10,610 bases of DNA from DASZCR01 sp035942915 (GTDB lineage: Bacteria; Acidobacteriota; Blastocatellia; Pyrinomonadales; Pyrinomonadaceae), in NCBI GenBank assembly GCA_035942915.1, contig DASZCR010000316.1, forward strand, positions 1-10,610, written 5' to 3'. A model generated the notes under the pieces. That model was not told where the DNA came from. It saw only the letters and a program-made list of their open reading frames with translations, and ran no database searches. Of this stretch, positions 4,786 to 10,610 are shown one piece after another (position 1 is the first letter of the stretch; the number at the start of each line of letters is the position of its first letter). The position numbers were made by a program, and so were the translations under genes.

Positions 4786-7569
4786 ATGGCCGTTCGTCAT
4801 CCACCGCAAAGCCCGCTTCCGAAGGGCACGAAGCAGCGCCGGCAGCCGCGCGTCGTCAAGTTTGAAGAGCCGGATGAGGGCTTTCGGCGTCGCTGGTCGC
4901 GCCGTCTGCTGCGTCCGGCCGTCGTCATCCCCGTCGTCTTCTTGACGACGGTCGTCATCGGCATCCTCGGTTATTACTACTACATCTTTTCGGGGCGCAT
5001 CGACCGTCTCTTGCGCGGCGAGGTCTTCACGCGCTCGGCGGGCATCTACGCCGCCCCGCGACAACTGCGCGCGGGCGAGAACATCACGGTCGAAGAGCTG
5101 GTGACGCATCTGAAGCGTGCCGGCTACGTCGAGAACACTTTGCAGGCGGACAATTCGCGCGGCCGCTACACGACTAACGGCGCGGCTGTCGATATCGAGC
5201 CGAGCAAGGATTCGCTGGTTGACGGGCGCAGGCAGTTCCCACACGTCCGCATCCAGTTCGGACGCGGCGGACGCGGCGTCTCATCCATCAGCGACCTCGA
5301 CGGCAGTGGAGCGCGCCTGCAAAACGTCTGGATTGAACCGGAACTCATCAGTTCCGTCACCGGCGAGGGGCGCGAGAAGCGTCAGGTCGTCGGCTTCCGC
5401 GACCTCCCGCCGCATCTGGTGCGCGCCATCACCGTCACCGAAGACCGAGACTTCTTCAATCACTACGGCATCAACATACGCGGCATCGCGCGCGCCTTCG
5501 TCCGACGCTACGAGGCCGACCCGAACTCGCCGGTCGCGCGACAGGGCGGCTCGTCCATCACGCAGCAACTCGTCAAAAATCTCCTGCTCTCGCCCGAACG
5601 CACATGGCGGCGCAAGTTCGCCGAAGCCTACATGTCGGTCATCATCGAGACGCGGCTCTCGAAGGAGGAAATCTTCGCGCTCTACTGCAACGAGATTTAT
5701 CTCGGCCAGCGCGCGGGCTTCTCCATCAAGGGCTTCGGCGAGGCCGCGCAAGCCTACTTCAACAAGGACGTGACGGCGCTGACCTTGCCGGAGTCGGCCT
5801 TCCTCGCAGGCATCATCCGCAGCCCGAACCGTTACAACCCTTATCGCCACCCCGACACCGCCAGAGAGCGGCGCAATCAAGTTCTCAAAGACATGCTTGC
5901 GACCGGCGCGATTACGGCCGGAGAGGCCGAGGCGGCGCAGGCGGCGGAACTGAAGGTGGCGCCCGCCAAGGGTCGCATCGACGTTTCGGACGCGCCCTAC
6001 TTCGTCGATTACGCGCAGGCGCAACTGGCCGACATCATCGCCGACACGAGCGCCGCCGACCGCCTGCGTATCTACACGACTATCGACATGGACTTGCAGC
6101 GTGCGGCCTACGCGGCGGTCGTCAAGCAACTGGCCGCGCTCGACAAGGTGCAGGCCAAGCGCGTTGCGCCCGGCACTTTGCAGGCCGCGCTCGTCGCCAT
6201 CCGAGCCGACACGGGCGAGGTCGTGGCGATGGTCGGCGGGCGCGACTACGAGAAGAGCCAACTCAACCGCGCGACCGACGCGATGCGTCAGCCCGGTTCG
6301 GTCTTCAAACCGTTCGTCTACGCGACGGCGCTCAACACGGCTTTCGACCCTGTGCCGCGCGTCATCACGGCGGCCACCATGTACCGCGACGAGCCGAAGA
6401 CCTTCAACACGGGCGACCAGGAATACTCGCCCGGCAACTTCGGCGAGCAGTACACGAACGCGTCCGTCACCTTGCGCGATGCGCTCGTCAGAAGTCTCAA
6501 CGTCGTGACCGTCGAGGTCGCGCAGGAAGTGACCATCGGGCGCGTGATGAATCTGGCGACGAAGGCCGGACTGCCACGACCGCCGAAGGGCAACTTCCTC
6601 GCACACGCCCTCGGCACGAACGAATCGACGCCCTTACAGGTGGCCTCGGCCTACACGGCCTTCGCGCAACTCGGAAAGCGCGTCGCGCCGCTCGCCATCA
6701 GTCGCGTGACGACGGGCGCGGGCGTGACGGTCGCCGCGCCGACGGCGCAGAGAAACGACGTGATGCGCCCGGAAGTCGCCTACGTGATGAACTCCTTGAT
6801 GAAGGATGTCGTCAATCGCGGGACGGCTGCGAAGGTGCGCGCGCGCGGCTTCAAGGCGAACGTCGCAGGCAAGACCGGCACGTCGCGCGACGGCTGGTTT
6901 GCAGGCTTCACACCGAACCTCGTCTGCGTCGTCTACGTCGGCTTCGACGACGGCTCGCAACTCGGTCTGACCGGCGCTGACTCGGCGCTCCCCATCTGGA
7001 CTGACTTCATGACGGCCGCGCTCGCAGCGCATCCTGAATGGGGCGGCGACTGGCAGATGCCCGCCGGTATCCAGCAGGCCGAGATAGACCTCTCGACCGG
7101 TCTGCTCGCCTCGGCCGAGTCGGTCAGCAAACGCATGGAACTGTTCATCAACGGGACAGCGCCGACGACCGTCAGCGGCGCGCCCGTCGATGGCGAAGCG
7201 GGACTCGACGGCGAAGCGGGCGACGAGTTCGACGAAGGCATCGAGCCGCAGCCCTCGCCCGGCGCGATTGACGTGCCGCCGCTCCCGCCCGATGACGCGT
7301 CGCCGTCTCAGCGCACGCGCACGCCGCGACTCGAAGGGCGCGGCGAGACGGGGTCTGACGGCTCGACCCGTCTGCAAGGAACCATCACGCTCGACATCGA
7401 CCCGACGACCGGCCTCATCGCCGTCAATTCCTGTCCCGTCATCCGCACCAAGACTTTTGTCATCGGTCAGGAGCCGCGCAGCTATTGCGACCCCGATTAT
7501 CACAGCGGCCGCATCACGCCGCCGCGCACGACCGCCCCGACGCGCCCGCGTCGCACCGCGCCCCCTTAA
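4786..7569 (+). CDS. Bifunctional class A penicillin-binding protein (GT51 transglycosylase plus transpeptidase), PBP1b-like
   Basis: This 927-residue inner-membrane enzyme polymerises and cross-links peptidoglycan. A basic cytoplasmic N-terminus leads into one TM helix (about 43-68). Next comes a UB2H-like segment (RSAGIYAAPRQL from 83, then a region to about 140) as in PBP1b. The GT51 domain follows: AITVTEDRDFFNHYG with E219, GGSSITQQLVKNLLL (254-268), RRKFAEA with E280, and EEIFALYCNEIYLGQ. The transpeptidase domain has the catalytic S505 in QPGSVFK (K508), SLN at 570-572 and KTGT from 696. After it come an acidic, Pro-rich linker (about 798-850) and a short tail with C883 (NSCP) and C901 (SYCDP), perhaps disulfide-bonded, ending in a basic, Pro/Thr-rich stretch. 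All catalytic motifs are intact. The start is fixed by an in-frame stop two codons upstream. The gene is divergent from the potassium channel gene and ends 7 bp from the convergent iscU gene. The choice between the names PBP1A and PBP1B is uncertain; the UB2H-like segment favours 1B. Confidence 0.95.
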   Translation: MAVRHPPQSPLPKGTKQRRQPRVVKFEEPDEGFRRRWSRRLLRPAVVIPVVFLTTVVIGILGYYYYIFSGRIDRLLRGEVFTRSAGIYAAPRQLRAGENITVEELVTHLKRAGYVENTLQADNSRGRYTTNGAAVDIEPSKDSLVDGRRQFPHVRIQFGRGGRGVSSISDLDGSGARLQNVWIEPELISSVTGEGREKRQVVGFRDLPPHLVRAITVTEDRDFFNHYGINIRGIARAFVRRYEADPNSPVARQGGSSITQQLVKNLLLSPERTWRRKFAEAYMSVIIETRLSKEEIFALYCNEIYLGQRAGFSIKGFGEAAQAYFNKDVTALTLPESAFLAGIIRSPNRYNPYRHPDTARERRNQVLKDMLATGAITAGEAEAAQAAELKVAPAKGRIDVSDAPYFVDYAQAQLADIIADTSAADRLRIYTTIDMDLQRAAYAAVVKQLAALDKVQAKRVAPGTLQAALVAIRADTGEVVAMVGGRDYEKSQLNRATDAMRQPGSVFKPFVYATALNTAFDPVPRVITAATMYRDEPKTFNTGDQEYSPGNFGEQYTNASVTLRDALVRSLNVVTVEVAQEVTIGRVMNLATKAGLPRPPKGNFLAHALGTNESTPLQVASAYTAFAQLGKRVAPLAISRVTTGAGVTVAAPTAQRNDVMRPEVAYVMNSLMKDVVNRGTAAKVRARGFKANVAGKTGTSRDGWFAGFTPNLVCVVYVGFDDGSQLGLTGADSALPIWTDFMTAALAAHPEWGGDWQMPAGIQQAEIDLSTGLLASAESVSKRMELFINGTAPTTVSGAPVDGEAGLDGEAGDEFDEGIEPQPSPGAIDVPPLPPDDASPSQRTRTPRLEGRGETGSDGSTRLQGTITLDIDPTTGLIAVNSCPVIRTKTFVIGQEPRSYCDPDYHSGRITPPRTTAPTRPRRTAPP

Positions 7570-7576
7570 ACATCTT

Positions 7577-7945
7577 TCACGAGAACCCTGTCAGTTGTGA
7601 GAGCGCGGCGCGGAGCGTTTCGAGCGCGAGGGCGGCGGCGTGTGTGCGGCGCGTGGGAAGTCCGTCGAGTGCGCGTGCAATGTCTTGCCGGGTAATCTTG
7701 CGTGCTTCGTCTGTGGTGATGCCGGTGAGCAGTTCGGTCAGCGCCGAGCCGCAGGCGATGGTCGGCGGGCAACCGTAGGCGAGGAAGCGTGCCTCCTTGA
7801 TGCGCCCGTCGTCGATTCTCAGAAAGAGTTGGAGACGGTCGCCGCAGACGGGGTTGGTCAGTTCGGCCGAAGCGTCGGCCGCCGTCAGCACTCCGGCGTT
7901 GCGCGGGCGCGCGAGATGGTCTTTGAAGGTTTCGGAGTAGGGCAA
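7577..7945 (-). CDS. iscU: IscU/NifU-type Fe-S cluster assembly scaffold, third ligand Cys absent
   Basis: The 122-residue product matches the NifU N-terminal/IscU fold in length and motifs: YSETFKDHLARPRNAG at the N-terminus, NPVCGDRL (C34, D36), YGCPPTIACGSALTE (C59, plus C65), and GLPTRRTHAAALA (H102). In IscU three Cys residues (with an Asp and a His) hold the nascent [2Fe-2S] cluster using sulfur from IscS. Here the residue after H102 is A103 where IscU has its third Cys. C65 could substitute, or a subfamily may work without it. The TTG at 7945 is the only start after the in-frame TGA at 7978-7976 that keeps the N-terminal motif; GGAAAG on the minus strand ends 4 nt before it. It lies 30 bp downstream of iscS in the same frame, so the two are surely co-transcribed. 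No terminator is seen in the 7-bp gap to the PBP gene. Confidence 0.9.
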   Translation of the reverse strand: MPYSETFKDHLARPRNAGVLTAADASAELTNPVCGDRLQLFLRIDDGRIKEARFLAYGCPPTIACGSALTELLTGITTDEARKITRQDIARALDGLPTRRTHAAALALETLRAALSQLTGFS

Positions 7946-7975
7946 GGCGCTTTCCGAATCGCTTGCGCGGGATTG

Positions 7976-9229
7976 TCAGCTCGCGGAACTGAGCGCGGGC
8001 GCGTCGCTCTCGGTCGCGCACGCGGCGCGTTCGGCCAGCGCCTTCTGGTAGAGCGGCGAGAGGCGACGCAGATTCTCGACGGCGCGCGGCAACACTTCGA
8101 GCACGTAGTCAACGTCTTCGACGGTTGTGTCTTTGCCGAGACTGAAGCGAATCGAGCCGCGCGCCAGTTCCTCGTCGCGGCCGAGCGCGCGAATGACGGG
8201 CGACGGTTCGAGCGAGCCGGAGGAGCAGGCCGAGCCGGTCGAGACGGCGACGCCCTGCATGTCCAGATTGATGAGTAAGCCTTCACCCTCGACGAAGCGG
8301 AAAGAGATGTTCGAGAGATGCGGCAAGCGCCGCGCGCGGTCGCCGTTAAAGACGATGTCCGAGACGCGTTCGACCACACCGGCTTCGAGACGGTCGCGCA
8401 GAGAGCGCATCCGCGCGACGCGTTCCTCAAACTCCACGCGTGCCAGACGCGCGGCTTCGCCAAAGGCCACGATAGATGCGACCGCTTCCGTGCCCGCGCG
8501 CCTCTCGCGTTCCTGATGGCCGCCGAGCGTCTGCGCCAGCAGGCGCGTCCCGCGCCGCACGTAGAGTGCGCCGACGCCCTTCGGCGCGTGCAGCTTGTGC
8601 GCCGACATCGAGAGCAGGTCGCAGCCGAGAGCTTCAACGTCAACCTCCATCCGGCCGACCGCCTGCACGGCGTCCGTGTGCAGCCACAGGTGACGCCGCC
8701 CGCGCGCACGCTCCTCTCTAACCATCGCTCCGATTTCTGCGACGGGCTGAATCGTCCCAATCTCGTTGTTGGCAAGCATCACCGTCAAGAGCACCGTGTC
8801 GGGGCGCAGAGCCGCGCGCACATCATCGAGACGGACGATGCCGTCTTCGTAGACGGGAAGGCGCGTCACCTCCCATCCGCGCTTTTCCAGCGCATCGCAG
8901 ACGCCGCGCACGGCCGAGTGTTCGATGGCAGATGTGATGACGTGGCGTCCGTGTTCGACGTTCTGCTCGACGACGCCGCGAATGGCGAGGTTGTTGGCCT
9001 CCGTCCCGCCCGACAGCATGACGAGTTCGTTCGGCCGCGCGTTAATCAGGGCGGCCACTTCGCGGCGTGCGCGGTCGACGGCCGCACGCGCCTCCTGCCC
9101 GTAGAAGTGGACGCTCGACGCGTTGCCGAAACGCTCGGTCAGATAGGGAAGCATCGCTTCGACGACGCGCCGGTCAACGGGCGTCGTCGCGCTGTGGTCC
9201 ATGTATACTCTGCGTAGTTGCGTGGGCAT
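7976..9229 (-). CDS. iscS: Cysteine desulfurase (IscS/NifS family, PLP-dependent)
   Basis: The 417-residue product is a class V aminotransferase-fold cysteine desulfurase that takes sulfur from cysteine for Fe-S clusters and other thio-cofactors. It begins with the family motif YMDHSATTPVD (9-19). Further landmarks are SGGTEANN (73-80), EHSAV with H104 stacking on PLP, ANNEIGTIQP (153-162), HTDAVQAVG (D186, Q189), SAHKLHAPKG with the PLP Schiff-base lysine K212, and RRAGTEAVASI. The catalytic loop STGSACSSGSLEPS carries C335, the persulfide cysteine. The loop length fits group I (IscS/NifS), not SufS. The ATG at 9229 gives the usual short lead before the first motif; an in-frame ATG at 9247 would add six residues, and neither has a strong Shine-Dalgarno sequence. 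The scaffold gene follows after 30 bp. No iscR, hscA, hscB or fdx is next to it, so this is a minimal NifS-NifU-like pair. The upstream gene is divergent. Confidence 0.95.
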   Translation of the reverse strand: MPTQLRRVYMDHSATTPVDRRVVEAMLPYLTERFGNASSVHFYGQEARAAVDRARREVAALINARPNELVMLSGGTEANNLAIRGVVEQNVEHGRHVITSAIEHSAVRGVCDALEKRGWEVTRLPVYEDGIVRLDDVRAALRPDTVLLTVMLANNEIGTIQPVAEIGAMVREERARGRRHLWLHTDAVQAVGRMEVDVEALGCDLLSMSAHKLHAPKGVGALYVRRGTRLLAQTLGGHQERERRAGTEAVASIVAFGEAARLARVEFEERVARMRSLRDRLEAGVVERVSDIVFNGDRARRLPHLSNISFRFVEGEGLLINLDMQGVAVSTGSACSSGSLEPSPVIRALGRDEELARGSIRFSLGKDTTVEDVDYVLEVLPRAVENLRRLSPLYQKALAERAACATESDAPALSSAS

Positions 9230-9508
9230 CGAAGCTTTCGCGTGCATGTCGGCGGGCGGTCACATTTGTCGCCAACCTGTCGGCGGCGCGCGCGCATCAA
9301 AGGCCGCGTGGGCAGGCCGGAAGCTGCCGTCCCCAGTCTCCGTCCCGTTGAACTCAAAGGAGATGCGCGCATTTCGAGTCTAGCGGCGCGCCGGGACGCG
9401 GTCAAGAAGCGTGGAGACCGGGGCGCGAATCTGTTATAAGCTCTCGTCAGGGCAGCCCGCATCCGACGCGCTTTTCGCACACGAACGTCCTCCGAGGAGA
9501 AGTGAAAC
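9230..9508. other. Divergent intergenic region between iscS and the secreted-protein gene
   Basis: This spacer has no open gene and no heptamer repeats, unlike the three large gaps in the left half. For the plus-strand gene a TTATAA -10-like box is seen at 9434-9439, but the matching -35 position (GTGGAG at 9411-9416) is poor. No convincing iscS promoter or regulator site was recognised by eye. A weak 5-bp hairpin (GGCAG/CTGCC, near 9311-9330) is probably chance. Confidence 0.4.
9494..9499 (+). promoter_or_regulatory. Strong Shine-Dalgarno sequence for the secreted-protein gene
   Basis: GAGGAG lies 9 nt before the ATG at 9509 and fixes that start. It is the only near-perfect ribosome binding site in the window; most other genes lack one or have only a weak one. 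Confidence 0.8.
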
Positions 9509-10579
9509 ATGAAAACCCTGAAACGCCGTCTCGCCTCAGTCTCCGTTCTGGCGCTGGCGCTCGTCGCCTCGACGCAGGCGACCGGGAAGAACGTCGCCTC
9601 CGCGCAGACCGCCGCCCCGCAGATGCAGCAACAGCAGCAGCAACAGTACGGCGCGCTTGAGCGCGGCTATCGCACGGGCTATTCCGACGGCTATCAATCG
9701 GGCTGGGGCGACTCGACCGTGCGCACGCCCGTCGATTACCGCGACAAGGAGGACTACCAGCGCGCAGACCGCGCCTACGTCGCCTCCTACGGTTCGCTCG
9801 AAGACTACCGCGACGGTTACCGGCAGGGCTTCGAGGTGGGCTATCGCGCAGGCCGCAGCCGCCGCGACTTCAACTCCGAACTGCCGCCGGGCGGAGTCCG
9901 CCGCCGGAGCACGTCCGACAACACCGCCAACACACGCGTCGCACCGGCTGACGACGCCGATGAGACTGCTTCTCAAACGCGTGCCAACCGCGACCCGCTC
10001 GGCGGCGACAGCACGTCGCCTGCGACCGGCGCACACGTCTCGATTCCTTCCAACACGACGCTCCGCGTCGAACTGCTCAACCGTCTCTCGACCGACGTGA
10101 GCCAGCGCGGCGACCGCTTCGAGGCGCGCGTCCTCGACCCGGCCGAGTACGCAGGCGCAATCGTCAGCGGGCGAGTCGCGGACGTGCAGCGCGCCGGTCG
10201 CGCGCGCGGGCGCTCGCAACTTCAACTCGACTTCGACCAGATTCGCCTCGTCAATGGCGACTGGATGGATTTCAGCGCGCAGGTCGTCGAGGTCATCGAC
10301 ACGGGCGCGGACGAACAGGGCGAGGTTGACCCGGAGGGCGGCGTGCGCGGTAAGGACTCGACGAAGGACGATGTAGCGAAGGTGGGCGCGAGCGCGGGCG
10401 TCGGCGCTATCATCGGCGCTATCGCGGGAGGCGGTAAGGGCGCGGCCATTGGCGCTATCATCGGCGGCGCGGCCGGAGCGGGCGGCGTCATGACCGAACG
10501 CGGCCGCGACATTCGCTTCGAGCGCGGCCAGCAACTCAGAATCCGCACCGCAGGCGAAACACACGCGGGCAACAACTGA
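9509..10579 (+). CDS. Secreted/envelope protein with GX3 repeats, a beta-rich domain and a glycine zipper; function unknown
   Basis: The 356-residue product starts with a clear signal peptide (KTLKRR, then hydrophobic residues 9-21; cleavage possible near the SAQTA segment), without a lipobox Cys. A Gln run (39-46) follows. Two blocks carry Gly every four residues, GYRTGYSDGYQSGW (53-66) and GYRQGFEVGYRAG (103-115). Then comes a polar, low-complexity linker (about 116-175). The next domain starts at SIPSNTTLRVELLNRLSTD and includes GDRFEARVLDP (201-211), GAIVSGRVADVQRAGRARG and LQLDFDQIRLVNG. After a charged spacer comes a glycine zipper, GAIIGAIAGGGKGAAIGA (299-316) continuing to G326. The end, RDIRFERGQQLRIRT, again looks like a beta-strand pair. 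The middle-plus-zipper arrangement is one I associate with periplasmic proteins of Acidobacteria, and the GX3 repeats recall Yae1-type motifs. Location in the periplasm or at the outer membrane is inferred; no enzymatic motif is visible. Confidence 0.82.
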   Translation: MKTLKRRLASVSVLALALVASTQATGKNVASAQTAAPQMQQQQQQQYGALERGYRTGYSDGYQSGWGDSTVRTPVDYRDKEDYQRADRAYVASYGSLEDYRDGYRQGFEVGYRAGRSRRDFNSELPPGGVRRRSTSDNTANTRVAPADDADETASQTRANRDPLGGDSTSPATGAHVSIPSNTTLRVELLNRLSTDVSQRGDRFEARVLDPAEYAGAIVSGRVADVQRAGRARGRSQLQLDFDQIRLVNGDWMDFSAQVVEVIDTGADEQGEVDPEGGVRGKDSTKDDVAKVGASAGVGAIIGAIAGGGKGAAIGAIIGGAAGAGGVMTERGRDIRFERGQQLRIRTAGETHAGNN

Positions 10580-10610
10580 AACTCCGACACCTTCTTTGCG
10601 CCTTCAGCGG

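Noticed and set aside
5281..6606. A 441-codon open frame on the minus strand antisense to the PBP gene
   Set aside because: It is a by-product of high GC and biased codon use in the PBP gene: no known motifs, Arg/Asp/Val-rich composition, and the plus-strand frame has all catalytic motifs. The 458-codon plus-strand frame at 5604-6980 is rejected for the same reason.
7570..7576. Shared bidirectional terminator between the PBP gene and iscU
   Set aside because: The gap is only 7 bp and no stem-loop with T-run was found in or around it.
9536..10564. A 342-codon minus-strand frame antisense to the secreted-protein gene
   Set aside because: The plus-strand gene has a strong ribosome binding site, a signal peptide and patterned repeats; the antisense translation has none of these.

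Overview
The window is a compact, GC-rich bacterial chromosome segment with nine protein genes and three unusual AT-richer repeat elements. The LPS heptose genes imply an outer membrane. The codon use, the Gly-zipper secreted protein and the style of the intergenic repeats suggest Acidobacteriota (Blastocatellia/Pyrinomonadales-like). That placement is inference from memory of such genomes, not something the sequence proves. No RNA genes, CRISPR array, transposase or prophage gene is visible.

Positions 1-4519 hold a minus-strand block. In transcription order it runs: a 2TM potassium channel with an RCK domain (3494-4519); an NAD(P)-binding epimerase/dehydratase-like protein (2543-3385); waaF heptosyltransferase (1416-2507); gmhB heptose-bisphosphate phosphatase (844-1419); and a heptose-phosphate kinase of the RfaE1 type that runs off the left edge (1-688). 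waaF and gmhB overlap by 4 bp. RfaE1, GmhB and WaaF cover three steps of ADP-heptose synthesis and its transfer to the LPS inner core. GmhA and a recognisable HldD are not in the window, nor is the nucleotidyltransferase, unless it lies on the unseen part of the kinase gene.

Positions 4786-7569 (plus) encode a bifunctional class A penicillin-binding protein, divergent from the potassium channel. It converges, with a 7-bp gap, on a minus-strand iscS-iscU pair (9229 to 7577) for Fe-S cluster assembly. Divergent from iscS, at 9509-10579 (plus), lies a secreted protein with GX3 repeats and a glycine zipper.

The most distinctive signal is non-coding. The three large intergenic gaps in the left half (689-843, 3386-3493, 4520-4785) each carry tandem heptanucleotides kept almost strictly in 7-base phase: GTGATAR, RRTCTGA and TTACCAT types. 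They are arranged around central dyads and form very long hairpins. They supply the stop codons of the genes that enter them and abut the start codons of the genes that leave them, where promoter-like hexamers end 8 nt before ATG. The right half has no such element. Two proteins lack an expected key residue: the SDR-type protein has Leu in place of the catalytic Tyr, and the IscU-like scaffold has Ala in place of the third ligand Cys.
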